Positions 42,378-54,801 of a DNA stretch of 64,000 nt are shown here, piece by piece; position 1 is the stretch's first letter, and each line of letters starts with the position of its first letter. The stretch covers positions 29,729,636 through 29,793,635 of the forward strand of contig CM037880.1 in NCBI GenBank assembly GCA_021292165.1, given 5' to 3'. The position numbers and the translations under genes are program-made. This stretch comes from Shinisaurus crocodilurus (Eukaryota > Chordata > Lepidosauria > Squamata > Shinisauridae). The notes below the pieces were generated by a model. The model searched no databases and was not told the origin of the DNA. It was given only the letters and a program-made list of their open reading frames with translations.

Positions 42378-42593
42378 GGGATGGGCAACTTGTGGCCCTC
42401 CAGATGTTTTCGCCTGCAACTCTCATCAACCCTAGCCAGCATAGCCAATGGGGAGGGATAATGGGAGTTGTAGCTCGCCAGATGTTTTCGCCTACAACTC
42501 CCATCACCCCACTCTATTGCCTATGCTGGCTGGGGCTGATGGGAGTTGCAGGCCAAAACATCTGGAGGGCCACAAGTTGCCCACCTCTATAAA
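42378..42593. mobile_element. Palindromic miniature element abutting the PIP4K2A CpG island
   Basis: It starts CAGGGATGGGCAACTTGTGGCC and ends GGCCACAAGTTGCCCACC. The interior has three arms of the CTACAACTCCCATCA / TGATGGGAGTTG type, including a partial internal duplication. It is a relative of 21805-21942. Confidence 0.65.
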
Positions 42594-43141
42594 TCTACCG
42601 GTTCCAACTTAGGGTCGGAAAGCAAGACTGGGCGTCGGGCAGAGGAAGTGGGTGGAAAACGGCTTCGCTTTCCCCTGCCGCGCATGCCCGGCGCGCATAC
42701 TCAGAAAGAGGAAACGGGGGTTCGGTTGTCTCCTGCCGCGCAACTCCCCGCTGAGGGCGGCATGGGCGGGGGCGGGAGGCGGCGTCCGCTGCTCGAGGGC
42801 GGGGCCAGAGAGCGGGGCCATTTCAGCGAGCGGCAGCGGCGCAGGCGGCCCGGCCAGGATGCGCTTGGCATCGTCCTGCGGCGGGCAGCAGCTGTAGCTG
42901 TAGCTGCAGCGGCGCCAGGGACGAGCCCGTCGCTCCTCTCCTGCCGCAGCCGCACTAGCGCCCGCCGTTCAGTCAAAGCCGCGCTCCGTCTCGCCGCCTG
43001 GTTCTGCCGGCCCCTCCTCCTCCTCCTCCCCCTCCCCCCTGTGCCGGTGGTGGGTCCGGGGTGCTGAGCCTCCTCGCCGCCGCCGCCCCCCTCCTTCTTT
43101 CCTTCCTTCGCTGCAGCGGCTGCTGCTCCTCCGTGGCTCCT
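42594..43141 (+). promoter_or_regulatory. PIP4K2A: PIP4K2A CpG-island promoter and 5' UTR
   Basis: It is strongly CpG-rich, with GC boxes (GGGCGGGGGCGGG at about 42763, GAGGGCGGGGCC at about 42796) and no TATA box, directly upstream of the exon 1 ATG. The transcription start cannot be placed exactly. The layout suits dispersed initiation of a broadly expressed gene. Confidence 0.75.
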
Positions 43142-43282
43142 ATGGCGGCGCCGGGCAACATCGTGTCCGTTATGGCGAGTAAAACCAAGACCAAGAAGAA
43201 GCATTTCGTGGCCCAGAAAGTCAAGCTCTTCCGGGCCAGCGACCCGCTCCTCAGCGTCCTCATGTGGGGGGTGAACCACTCG
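43142..43282 (+). CDS. PIP4K2A: PIP4K2A coding exon 1 (phosphatidylinositol 5-phosphate 4-kinase type-2 alpha)
   Basis: ATG at 43142 opens 47 codons ending in ...VLMWGVNHS, followed exactly by the splice donor GTAAGA at 43283. The enzyme phosphorylates PI5P at the 4 position to make PI(4,5)P2, in cytosol and on endomembranes. This exon gives only the N-terminal segment before the kinase fold. The stretch [20 protein letters not shown] followed by [11 protein letters not shown] fits the alpha paralogue; beta has FVCQ and SEPILS, and gamma FVQQ and AADPLVGV. The first residues ([13 protein letters not shown]) differ slightly from mammalian alpha. An in-frame second ATG lies at codon 11. The next exon (expected to begin INELS) is not in the window. 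Confidence 0.93.
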
Positions 43283-44164
43283 GTAAGAGCCGCAGCCGCT
43301 TCCTGGGGGCGGGGGCTGGGGAGAAATCTGGGAAGGTTTGCCTTAATTATTTGATTTATACCCTGCCTTTCTACCCCCCCCCCCGTGGCACTCAAGGCGG
43401 CTTGCTGGCCGCTGGAGGCTGCCTTACCCTTGGCCATCTCCTCCTTCCTCAGCCTCTCTAACGCGTGTCATGACAGGGTGTGTGTGTTCTTGTGGCCCTG
43501 TCGTTTGGCTGACTCCGGGTTAGGCACCGCTGTAGTAGTCCCTTTTCCACGGCTCTCTGCCACCCCCGCCTACTAGCCCTGAAAGGGAGTCTTGGCACTC
43601 CCACCCGGACACGCATCCTTTCCCTTTCTTCTTTCTCTCCCCCCCCCCTTTCATATTGGATTTAGGCCAGGCATTGGGGGAATTCAGACTTAATAGTGAC
43701 CCCATAAGGACCGAGGGAGCCGGTTGGTACGAAATGCTGTCTCTCTTCTTGGGGCAGGTGATGTGGTTCTCTGTGGGAGATATATGTGCCCTTGCACACG
43801 CAAGTTCGTGCTGCCCTTGGACTAGCAAAAGCTGCCAGTGGTGGGCACTTGGCCCTCTGTGTTCCCTTCTCAAGGAACTGTGTGAGTGCATCTCCCTTCT
43901 CACATACACACATTCTCACCCCGTTTGCAGTGTCCATTTAGACACTGCAGCCTGCCTCCCCAGTTACCAAATACTGGGATGTTCATAACCTTGCACACCA
44001 GCCTTCTGCAACCTGGTGTTCTCAAGATCTGTTGGACTATACCAGGTAGGGGAACGCTGGTGTATAAGGTTATGAAAATCCCAGTAGTTGGTAACTGGGG
44101 AGGCAGGGCTGTGGTGCCTAAATGGGAGGTGGTATATTTCTAAATTCCAGATGTTGGGTGGGAT

Positions 44165-44300
44165 ACATAAGAGGGTGACAGTTTCCTTTGCACCCTACCA
44201 GTGAGCACCCAGAGGCATCTGTCTGGCTGTTGTTCACAATGCTGAACTAAATGGACCTTGGTCTGATACAGCAAGGCAATTCTTACATTCATATCTCACT
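44165..44300 (+). repeat. L2/CR1-type LINE 3' tail
   Basis: It has GTTCACAATGCTGAACTAAATGGACCTTGGTCTGATACAGCAAGG...TTCTTACATTCATA. It is the same tail as 31240-31402. Confidence 0.6.
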
Positions 44301-46025
44301 GTTACTACTTTTCACGCAGAGATGGTGGTGTGAGAAACTGTAACAATGCCGCTCTCATTTATGGTTGGCAACACTGTATTAATGGTGCAAACTGGATGTC
44401 TTTTGCCACTGGGCTAATAGCGTAACTGCTGTCCAGGTTGGCTGCATTTTGCTGAGCAGTGGCCAAAAAAAACAAAAAAAAATGTCAGGCTGCAGAGGAG
44501 CTAAGAATACGTTATGCATGCATGGCAAACCATCTTTCCTCCCAGCCCCCCAAACATCATGTGTATCATGTAGCTTGAAGGCAGAATGGTTAATATCTGA
44601 GATAAAATATTACCACAGTAGGGAAGCTGGAGGCATGTAGCCGCCTTGGAGTACTGCAGTATGCTGTCTCAGTTCATTTACTGAGCAGTTCATTTACCTG
44701 TGCAAGACCAAGGAGAAAGGAAATACAAGACTTGGCTACTGACCATTGTTAGAGTTGTAGAAGTGGACATACCGGAATGAATATTGACCATGATCAGACT
44801 AGATTTCAGCTGCTAGTAGCTTGGATTGCATTGTCTGCCTTAAACCTTTTGAAGTGGAAGAGGGGTGATGGTGTGAAAAGAAAAGAAAAAGCACAAAGGT
44901 CTTATTTTGTTAAGATTATATTTACCTGGTTAGTAAAATGATACTTCAGTTATGTAAGTGCATGTCCAGACCAGATCTGCAGGGGTTTTGTTTGAGGTGG
45001 TGGTGAAAATTTGCCCTAGGGTTGTTTGTGGGTGGAAACCGTGGAAACCTTGGCATTTGCACTCTTACTTTGCACAAAAGTGTGTGCCTCGGTAAGGAGA
45101 GATGTTGCTTGCTGTGACTTGCTGGGATGGAAACCTTGTGCTCTTGTTTCCTTCGATTGCAGTCTCGCTTTTTAAATAAATTGGTAGTGCATTTTCCTTA
45201 TTGTGCACCTATATTAGCTGTTAGTTGCTTTCAGCAGAAGCTAAATCTGACTACCGTACTTTATGATCTTGGCTGCTTCACACTCACCTCCCTCTCTGTC
45301 TTGAAAAACTGTATTGTTGCACTAATCTGTTCCTTAACGCATTTACAGGCAATGTCCACTAATGACTGTTCAGGCATTAACCTTTGCGCAAAAGTGCAGT
45401 CTGGACACAACTTTAACTTGTTATGGGAACGTGGGAACTTTCACACATGTTTATGTGCCTTTTACAGACTCTGGGTTAGTGCTGCTATGCTATATCTGTG
45501 GCAGGTTTTGTGGTTTGGTGACTAATCTCCCTCTTCATCCAGAAGTAGCACAGTCTTATATGTCTTTGGACGTATGTGTGTGTGTGCACTCACATATGTG
45601 TGTTTGGGGAAGTTGGCTAACCCAGTCACTGTTTCTAAAGTACAGTTATATTTGAACTTCTGAAATACTTGTTTTGGGGATCCAGAGATACTGAAAGTAG
45701 TACTAAAAGAAAGGAGTAGGGTAACTGCTTGAGCCTTAAACTCATCACTACTATGTAAGCAGTACTCTCAATCTATATTTGCTCAGATGTCAATATAATT
45801 CTGCAGACCTGTATGCTACCAAAAAGCTTTAACAAAAGTATTTCATCAAAGGAAGTCTGAAACATAAACACAGTGAAGGAGCATGGGTATATTTACACAA
45901 AGGTAAATATACCCATGCTCCTGGGTCACTGTCCTAGGATTCATAACATGAGAACCTTTTTTCCTATACAAAAAATTCAGAACTTTTGAGCCACAAACCC
46001 TTAGTAGCAATTTAGGTTCCAGTTT

Positions 46026-46262
46026 ATTATTTATTTATTTATTATATTTATACCCCGCCTTTTTTCCTGAAAGGAACCCAAGGCGGCTTACATAATCCTC
46101 CTCCTCTCCATTTTATCCTCACAACAACCCTGTGAGGTAGGTTAGGCTGAGAGTCAGTGACTGGCCCAAAGTCACTCAGTGAGTTTCATGGCCGAGCGGG
46201 GACTAGAACCCGGATCTCCTGAGTCCCAGTCCAACACTCTAACCACTACGCCACACTGGCTT
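46026..46262 (-). repeat. CORE/MIR-like tRNA-derived SINE (copy 2, complete)
   Basis: On the minus strand the head reads GCCAGTGTGGCGTAGTGGTTAGAGTG (A box) and GGTTCTAGTCC (B box). The CORE region TGACTCTCAGCCTAACCTACCTCACAGGG and the tail GCCTTGGGTTCC...GGCGGGGTATAAATATAATAAATAAATAA follow. It is a Pol III-type SINE, inserted antisense in the intron. Confidence 0.88.
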
Positions 46263-48487
46263 TCTCTAGGAATGGTGAATGTCATGCATCAGATATGACC
46301 ACCTTCTTATTATAGGAAGTGAGAGATGGGTTATTGACTCTCTCAGTTCACTTCTAACCTCTGTGTTTACATGTACAAGAGATGAAAGCAAGATCAGGGG
46401 GGTATCTCAGGATAATGGATCATGTAAGCAGACTTGTCTTCTCTTGATTACAGTACCAAATGCCAAGAGTTGATAATGACCTCTTAGTAATGTTGACATT
46501 AAAATAATTCATCATAACTTAACAAATTTTGTTTTGCAGGATGGAAGTTCTCATGGTACACGATATGGTGAACTATAACATTAATCAGGGTTTTCACCAG
46601 GTTTCTAAACTGTGTGTCTTGTGACAAAAGGACAATTTTTCCTGCATGGAATATATACCCCACACTTTTACTAATTTAAAAAATAGAGGAGCGTTACTTG
46701 GAACATACAAAGTGTTAACACAGAAGCAGCCTGATTTGAAAATAATTAGCACTTGAAAGCATTAGATGACTATGAGAAGCTCTGTAAGAATGTGGCCATA
46801 AGGCTAGACTTACTTGTAAAGATAAATTACTGGTAAGTGAATTGGGAAAAGGAATTTTAAATAGCTTGCTTTAAAGTTAAAAAAAAAATAAAGGTTACTG
46901 ATTATTTGACTCTTTCCTCAAGGATAAAACCTCTTTTTAAGCTCAACTAAATTGAGTAACTTTTAGTGGGATACTAATGTTTAAGTCTTTCATAGTTAAG
47001 TGGTGCTAAAAACAATAAAGCTACAGAAGTGTAAACCTAAGGAAATTGCAGAAACTTACTCTCTTTAAACTTGTAGAAGAAAACAAAATTAAGTAAAATA
47101 TAGCTTAAGTACTGCTACATCTGAGTAGTCAGTTATAAGATTGTGCTGTAAGTGTTATATTGGCACCAATGTTTTAACTGTGATTAAGACTGAGATTCCC
47201 TGTCAACCTCAGTTTGAAATTTGCTTCAGACCTTGCTTTCAAATTCTGGTTAACAATGGCAGGGGGAGCATGAAGAGAACTTGTTGGGGGGGGGGCACGA
47301 CACTGGGAGGAGGTGCATGATTCTGTTTTACAATTGCACCAGCCCTTAATTCGGCATCTTTGCAATTCCCAAATGGTAGTACAATGTGTGGAAAGGTAGC
47401 ATGTTCACTAGGCAATGGCTTTTTGTCCCCCCCCCCTCCAGTTCTACTTGAGGATTGATTTAAAGATCACATTTGCATGCAGCATGCTCTGGGGTGTAGC
47501 TGACTTTTCAGCTTGGAAATTCTTGGCCAACCTCATTGCTTCAGCCCACACCATGGTGCCTACAAACATCTTCTTCAGCACCTGCACAGCCCCCTGCTCC
47601 AACTGATAATTTTAAAATGGTTATAATTTGAAAAGGGGTGCAGCTGCCTGGTAAGGGAGCTGGTGGGGGGAGTAGGGGAGGGCAGCGGAGTGATCTGCGG
47701 AGGGGCATTGGCGGTTTATGGAGCGGGGGAGTAAAATGTTAAATGAGTTTCTAAACTTGCACATGCAGCTGGCTCATGGATCACCTAGACTGATGGATGT
47801 GCACACCACGCAAGTGCAAATTTGGCACAAACTGAAAAATGACTTCCCAGTTCGAGTGAGCAAGAAGAATGTCAGGGCAAGAGAGCTTTCCTCAAAGTCT
47901 ACAGAGACTTTCCTTGGAGGCAATAACCCCTCTCGCTTGCCATAATAAGCAGGCGGTCATATCTTATGCCTGGTATTCACAGTTCCGTAGAGAAACTGGA
48001 ACCTACCGTAAATTGCTAGTAAGGTTTTGTGGCTCAAAAGTTTAGAATTCTTTGTGTAGGAAAAAGGTTCCCTGATTATGAATCCTAGAATACATTTGGG
48101 CCTTACACAATAAGTACATTTAAGCTCATGAATTTCAAATGCTAACAGCATCACTAATCTTTTATCTTTCAGGAGACTGTAAAAACAGTTTCACTTCAAA
48201 CGAGATGTATAAACCTTTTGTTTAGACTTGTAACATTATATAGGGACCTAACTTCTAGCATCTTTGCTTTAGTTGTGCCCTCAGTCTGGTAACACTGGAA
48301 AATGGAGTCGACCAGGCCCGTGTTCCATTTCCCCCAGTAACTGCATATATTTTTTATTTAAGACCTTTTTTCAGGCCTCACTCTTGCCAGCTCCACTGTC
48401 CATGCATTTGGGGCAGGGGAACCTGTAAAGGAGAGGCTGCTGTACATGCATAGGCTTTCTTGTGATTGGGATCAGGACCTTATATAG

Positions 48488-48811
48488 CAAGGGTAGGCAG
48501 AAGGTAGATTGGGATCTACTGGTACATCTCTAGGTGATTTGAAGTAGATTGGCAGGGATTTCTGACTCCCAGGTATCTAATAATGGCAACAATACCCCCC
48601 CCCCAATATACTGCTGAAATAAAGGTTGGGTAACCAGGAATGGGTTTTTGTGTGATAGGACTGAGTTCGGTTCTGGTACTCAAAACATGTTGTTAGGCTC
48701 AGAATTCTTTAATTCTATGTATATCTTTTGCACTTGGCTCCACTTGGTAGATCTTGAGGTTCCAGTAGACATCAAAGTAGATCCTGCAAGCCTGAAGTCT
48801 GCCCATCCCTG
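48488..48811. mobile_element. hAT-type miniature element (uninterrupted relative of 35779-40102)
   Basis: It starts CAAGGGTAGGCAGAAGGTAGAT and ends AGTCTGCCCATCCCTG. It shares TCTACTGGTACATCTCTAGGTGATTT and AGAATTCTTTAATTCTA with the split copy. It shows the empty form of the site used by the LINE. Confidence 0.75.
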
Positions 48812-48814
48812 TTC

Positions 48815-49800
48815 TCCTCTTTCACATCTGTTGCACACTGGTTCACTGCTTTGATTGAGGTATCCACTACAACCCCAAGATCTCTCTCTTTCCTGGTCAG
48901 TCATTGCCAACTCGGCCCCCATCAGTATATATGGGATTAGAATTTTTTGCTCCGATGTGCATCACTTCATACTTGCTTGCATTGAACTGCATTTGCCATC
49001 TGATTGCCCATTCACCCAGTTTGAAGAGATCCCTTTGGAGCTCTTTGCAATCCCTTTTCTGTTTTTACACCATGAATAATTTGTCATTGGAAAAGTAGGC
49101 CATGTTACTCCAGATTTTTGATCCAGTTCTAAAGCACCAGTCTCACTCAAGATCCTTGGAGGACCCCAGTTCTTGCATCCATCCATTGTGAGATTAGTCC
49201 ATTTATTCCTACTCCCTGTTCTTTTGATCCATAAATGGACTCATCCCCCTATCCCATGAATGCTAAGTTCAGGGGTTTTGTGTAAGAGACTATCAAAAGC
49301 TTTCTGAACATCCAAGTATACAGAGTCTACTGGATTGCCCCTATGCACATGTTTGTTGATGCTCTCGAAGAACTTTGACAGGTTAGTGAGACAGGACTTA
49401 CCTTTGTGGAAGTCCTATTGATTCTTCTTCAGCAAGACTAGTTCTTTATCGGGGATAGGGGACCTGTGACCTTTCAGATGCTGTTGGACTCCAGCTTCTA
49501 TCAGCCCCAGTCAGCATGACTTACAGTCAGGGAAGATGGGAGTTGTAGTCCGACATCTGGGTGGCCGCATGTTTCCCACCCCGTTCTTTATACTAGGTGA
49601 TAACATTATCTTTAATAATGGTTTCCACCTATTTACCCTGAACAGATGTTAATTTAATTGACCTATAACTTCCTGAATCTCTTTTTAAAAACTGGTGTTG
49701 CATTGGCTGCTTTCCAGTTCTATGGTTCAGAGGCCAATCTTAAGATAGTGATAATCAAAAAGGTGGTTAAGACAGGATGCCAACCAGTGCATTGGCATTA
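48815..49800 (-). pseudogene. CR1-type LINE reverse transcriptase fragment
   Basis: Minus-strand translation gives KGKSCLTNL and VDSVYLDVQKAFDSLLHKTP (about 49265-49340, the motif-A aspartate region of reverse transcriptase). Further on are QFGF-type finger/palm text and ELAMTDQERE...LGLWW-type thumb sequence near 48850-48920. Frames are broken by several stops and shifts. Domain order and wording match CR1/L2-type elements of amniotes. A miniature element interrupts it at 49449-49572. It lies antisense to PIP4K2A and is inactive. Confidence 0.75.
49449..49572. mobile_element. hAT-type miniature element inside the CR1 fragment
   Basis: It is flanked by the exact duplication GTTCTTTA (49441-49448, 49573-49580). 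The ends TCGGGGATAGGGGACC and GTTTCCCACCCC are partly complementary, and the interior has GATGGGAGTTGTAGTCCGACATCTGG. Confidence 0.75.
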
Positions 49801-50474
49801 CATGAATGAGCTTGGCTGGACCCTCAAGCGTATATGCTCCCTTTCTCCCCCCCCCCTTATGTGTGGTAATTCACCCCCTGGTTTTTTTGTGTGTGTTTGA
49901 GGAAAGTCAGTTTTTTTCAAACCAAGGAAGGAGGGATGGAATTGCCACTCACTAGGGGATGCGGGAGCATATAAGCCCGAGACACAGACACATAATGCCG
50001 AACAAGGATGTGTCTGAACTACCACAAAGAAAGAAGTATAAAAGGAAAACTTTTTTTTTTTTTTTAAGGTGCCAGTGATTAGGAAGATGAACGTGAACTA
50101 GTGGGTGTTCACAGGAGAAGCCCTATGAATTGGTTAAGAATGAGTGGATTGTTAAACTGGAAATTGATTTATTTTGGGAAACTTGTATGCTACCTCTCTA
50201 CAGTATGTGCTCAAAGCGGCTTAAGATAAAACATAATCAAAATACATTCTAATGTAAAATCCCAATTACAAAATATACAGCTGCTGTTGAGCTGAAACAG
50301 AGAGAAAAAGCAGAGCCATAAAATAATTCATAATGTTCCATTGTATGGTAATTGGGTGTCTTCTAGGTTTCCGAAATGCAAATTTGCTTTTCGTATAACT
50401 TGTTAGGTGGGGTTTACTTAGCTATTACTGCTTAGTAAATAACTGCTCCTCAGTTAGTTATGCTCGGAGTGTTT

Positions 50475-50890
50475 AGGGAGCAATCCTATGGCCCCTAGAT
50501 GACATCTGAGGGGCCACAGGAATGGATCTCCCCTTCTGAGGTCAGAGACAGGAGATCTAGCCCCTCTTCCCTGACATGTTGCAGCAGGCACAGAAACAAC
50601 CATGCTGGCTGCTCTCTGAGGTCAGAAAAGCAACCTCGGAGAAGGGGGAAAGGGGGTGTTTCAGTGGGAGGGGAGGAGTCTGGCGAGGACAGGATACATG
50701 CTATCCTGATGCCTCTCCAGATTACTTCTCTCCCCCTCCAAATCATTTTAGCTAGATGGGCAAAAAAGCCTGTCTAGTGAAAAATGAAGATCGCCTCCAC
50801 CGCTCCTCCCACCCTGTACTGGATGATTAGAAGCCTCCGAGTTCAGGGGCTTCTGATCATTGAGGGTGCAGTTGATAGGACTGCGCCCTA
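50475..50890. mobile_element. GC-rich miniature element, 'GCAATCCTATGG' family
   Basis: It starts GGAGCAATCCTATGGCCCC and ends GTTGATAGGACTGCGCCC as an inverted repeat. The interior wording is shared with 18180-18470 and 22655-22995. Confidence 0.55.
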
Positions 50891-51678
50891 AATGTGTGTA
50901 CTTTCACCACTGATCCAATATACAAATATTGAGGGGGGAAAGGACATAATATAATCTGAGTGCTCTATAGACGTAAAATGTTTCCAAATATATATTGGTA
51001 TCTGCTATTGGTTAACTGCAGCACTGCAAAAATTCCAGAATGGCTGGTCGCTACTTTGGAATTAAACCTAGGAGTATTTTTTCCACTTCTATGCTCAGTT
51101 ATTAGTGAAATAAGAAATTAGGCTGGAGAGTTGGCAAACTGTTTAAAGTTAGGCATTCTATTCTTAGTAAATAATATGATGGGTGATGGGTGGGGGGAGT
51201 TGAAGATTAATAGTTTGTGTTAAATGCTTCAACTGGCAGTAATTTGCCATAGTTACTATGGTAGCATCTGCAATACAATAGGATATCATAATTAGGCAGA
51301 TCTGGCCATCTGAGTGTTTAGAAATCTTGACTTGCTTGCAAGCACTGGACCCATTCTTCTTGGTAAATGAAAACAACTGAATAGGTATCAACCATTGTGT
51401 GACCTAGAAAAATAAGCCTGGTTCCTAAAGTATGAATGTAATGCAGTGATTCTTAAACTATGAAATGGGCCCACTTGAGGGATATAAGACACCTTGGGGG
51501 GGTGGTGTGGCAGGGGTGCAGAGATAAGGTCCTGAGCTGTATGGTGCCTTCCTCCCTGTGTTATCCAAAACAAGTGTGAGTTAAATGTCCCCCAAAAGAG
51601 AACCCTCACTTACGTTGGATTTGTTGGGTAACTGTTCCTCTGCCTCTTAGCATTCCAACCTGGTTGCAGAACACAGGC

Positions 51679-51845
51679 CTGTGGCTCACGCTGGCTCAGC
51701 TTGTCTGAGTGTGGAAAGGTAAGTAGGGTCAGTCAGGCCTGGTTATTACTCGGGTGGGAGACCCCACCTCTAGTTTCCTGCATTGAGCAGGGGGTTGGAC
51801 TCGACGGCCTTGTAGGCTCCTTCCAACTCTATGATCTATGAAAAC
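51679..51845 (+). repeat. 5S rRNA-headed SINE with CR1-like tail (copy 2)
   Basis: It starts GGCCTGTGGCTCACGC. It has GTCTGAGTGTGGAAAGGTAAGTAGGGTC and GCCTGGTTATTACTCGGGTGGGAGACC, both corresponding to the A- and C-box regions of 5S rRNA. The tail TTTCCTGCATTGAGCAGGGGGTTGGACTCGACGG...CCAACTCTATGATCTATGAAAA follows. Confidence 0.8.
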
Positions 51846-52385
51846 TATAAGAGCTGTTGCTCTGCTCTAAAGATGTTTCTCTATGCATGTTTTTAGACCA
51901 GCATTCTGGCTGGGGATGATGGGAGTTATAGTCCCAATACATCTGGAAGGCATCATGTTGGGGAAAGCTATTTAGACTGTCAGATGTCCTATTCTTATTT
52001 TAAATGCTACTATTTAGTTCCTCAGTCCATTTATCCTTGTATGCAGTGTTGAGTGCAGTAGTGGGTTGTGGGCAGGGCACAAAGTAGATGGATTGTAAAG
52101 GTGGTCAAGCTAACAAAGTTTGAAGAACAAAAATTCGTGTTTAATAATCCAGTTACTATTGGAAGATGTTGCTGAACTTTGTATTTATTTACTGTCATTT
52201 GCTAAAAAGCCATCAAGCCCTACCAGTTTTTCCCAAGAATGATATCACCTGCATAATTAAAATATTTACGATCTACTGAAAAGCAAAGGAATTCTTTGTT
52301 CCTTCTCTTTTGGAGGCCAATGTGGGAAAATGAAATACTATATTTTAACTACACCAAAGCGAGCAGAGTAATTTGAGTTGCTAAA

Positions 52386-52510
52386 AGTTGCTAACCTACC
52401 TCACAGGGCTGTTGTGAGGATAAAATGGAGAGGAGGAGGAGGATTATGTAAGCCGCCTTGGGTTCCTTTCAGGAAAAAAGGTGGGGTATAAATATAATGA
52501 ATAAATAAAT
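52386..52510 (+). repeat. CORE/MIR-like SINE (copy 3, 5'-truncated)
   Basis: It has GCTAACCTACCTCACAGGGCTGTTGTGAGGATAAAATGG through AAAAAAGGTGGGGTATAAATATAATGAATAAATAAAT. The tRNA-like head is missing. Confidence 0.8.
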
Positions 52511-54101
52511 AGAAGCAAGATGGGCACATAGGATTCACATAGTAAATCGTAAAATATTGAAGGAAATGGCAAAGAAAAGAGGAAGTCCTTTGCAGAAGGC
52601 TTTTGGTTTGTACTTCTCTGGGAAATGTTGGAAACCTATATTGTGTTCTATACATCTCTTGTATCTACAGAAACACCAGGAAATAAATACATGTCTGGAG
52701 ACTTAATTTCATGCATGGAAATGGTATACAAGGAATAGTTTTGACTACTGTCTGTAATCCAATACCAATGAATTCCAAAGACATGTAGCTGTAAGTTGGT
52801 TTCTGTAACTTCAATTGTATATTTGGAGGTGGCCATCTCCCACATTACTAGCATATGACAATTGCTGGGCAACTACTACCTTTGCCTCTTCATTCGTCTT
52901 GAGATCCCCCCACCCCTTTTCAATGATACCCATATCAACCCCTTTTGAAACAGGGCGCAGCAGCAGTAAATGCAGTGATTGGGGAGGGGGTCATGGGGAA
53001 CTGCACAAAACCCCTTGGGGAGTGATGCATAGTGGCCCATAGTCCATGGGTTGTGTACTCCTAGCATACTTAGAAACTTTAGCTTGATCTTCTGAACACT
53101 TTCTCTTGGTGGCACTTAATGCTATAGTCATACTATCTGTCAAATACAAGGAAGATTTTACATTTGGCCAATATTATCCTAGTAATGTAAGCTATGGATC
53201 TGCCAATGTAATAATGTATCATAGCTTGTGATGCTCAATGGAAAATCCAAAGAACTGTACATCCATCAATGAGAGTAATTTCTAAATTTTGTAGTCTTAA
53301 AGCAGAATGTTCAACCACGTTCTCTTTTGTATACCAGTTTTATCACTGTAATTCTCATATTTCCATTGTCATCAAACAGGGGTGTTGGCATTGTTGCCAA
53401 CTCATAGATCTTCAACATTTTGATGTATCCTGTGTATCACCATAAAGCACATAACCCTGGAATAAATTAGACTTTGTGGTTTGTTCTTTTTTCAAAAAAT
53501 AGTGCAGATCTGCCATAAGGCCAGTGTCCAGCCACAAAAACATGTCTTGAACAGCTTAAAAGGTGTTGTGGAAACTTTTTTCCCCTTTCCAAAACACTAC
53601 ATATTTACAAGATAAGGACAATAGAGTGATGGCCTACAACAAATAAATCTTTCGGCGTTATGAAGCAGTGGGTACACGTTGCTGACACATTTTGTTTCCA
53701 TACTTTAGGAGGCTGTAGAAATGGCCTCCCTGCCCCCAAAACCCTATAGGGGGAAATTATTCTACTGTTGGAAGATATTATTTTCCTATATAGTCTGTAC
53801 CTATGCAGGTAGATGCCAACTTAAATACCGGTATATCACCCTACCAGTTTTTCCCAAGGATGATATCACCTGCATACGGTAATTAAAATATTTAAGATCT
53901 ACTGAAAAGCACTATGCACCAAGATTTGCAAGGTTATAGCCAATATCTGGGTTTGACTGTGAGACTATAAATGGAAATGGGCATATAGTGTAACAGAACT
54001 TGTTCACATAATTTATATCCCACAATTTTGAAACATAAATTTATGTTCCCAGGGTGGCTAACACAGTAAGAGACAATTAAAATTTAAAACAGATTGCTAC
54101 A

Positions 54102-54262
54102 GGTGCAATCCTATGGGTTGTGCCCTCATTGGATGGAAGCCTCCGAACGCAGAGACTTCTGAATATCCAATGCCCTGCCAGGCTGTTGCTGGCAGGGTGA
54201 GAGGAGGATGGAGGTGTGCTGGCTTGGCCTGGCCGGGGCTGGAGAGGCCATAGGATTTCTCT
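54102..54262. repeat. Fragment of the GC-rich 'GCAATCCTATGG' miniature family
   Basis: It starts GGTGCAATCCTATGGG and ends GGCCATAGGATTTC, with GGAAGCCTCCGAACGCAGAGACTTCTG as in 50830-50860. Confidence 0.5.
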
Positions 54263-54478
54263 CTCTGTGGGATTTTCTAAATTTCTTGCTGAGATTTGCA
54301 ACAAGAGACCTATCAGCTTAAAAAGAGGCATTGAGTTTGTTGCTACAGGGAAAATGCTCAGGTAATTTTCAATTCAATTTGCATGAGGGCTGCTGATGCA
54401 GGAACTAGAAGGCAAGCCCCACTCCATGCATGCTATCTTGTAGCACATGTGTGAAATGCTAGAATCTACCAGCTATAC

Positions 54479-54614
54479 CAGGGCTCTCCAACCTTGGGTG
54501 CCCAGATGTTGCTGGCCTACAGCTCCCAGCATACCCAGCCAGCATGGCTAATAGCAAGGGATTCTGGGAGCTGTAGTCCAGCAACATCTGGGGACCCAAG
54601 GTTGGAGAGCCCTG
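54479..54614. mobile_element. Perfectly terminated palindromic hAT-type miniature element
   Basis: It is 136 bp with a perfect 20-bp terminal inverted repeat, CAGGGCTCTCCAACCTTGGG. Flanks AGCTATAC (54471-54478) and AGCTAGAC (54615-54622) match at 7 of 8. The arms remain complementary far inward (AGATGTTGCTGG / CCAGCAACATCT), so the transcript can fold into one long hairpin. Confidence 0.85.
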
Positions 54615-54801
54615 AGCTAGACCCAGAGATGGCCCAGAGTAGTGTCTTGTCTTTTTGTAGTGATGCTGTAATGGGCAATCTTGATACTCTGTACCATCCT
54701 TCTGCTGCTTAATAATAAATTCTGTTTACAGAATTATACACTTCATTCTCATGTAGCACTTGTTTCAAATATCGGCTTCAGAAAATGTGATGTAATTTGT
54801 G

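Noticed and set aside
42546..43437. Long frames in other phases across the PIP4K2A CpG island
   Set aside because: They are shadows. Only the phase ending in ...WGVNHS at a GT donor matches a known protein.
46195..46262. tRNA gene-like A/B boxes
   Set aside because: They belong to the head of a dispersed CORE-SINE with CORE and A-rich tail, and the cloverleaf is not intact.
51680..51760. 5S rRNA gene
   Set aside because: Similarity covers only the middle of 5S rRNA, with many changes, and it is followed by a CR1-like tail in several dispersed copies, so it is a SINE.
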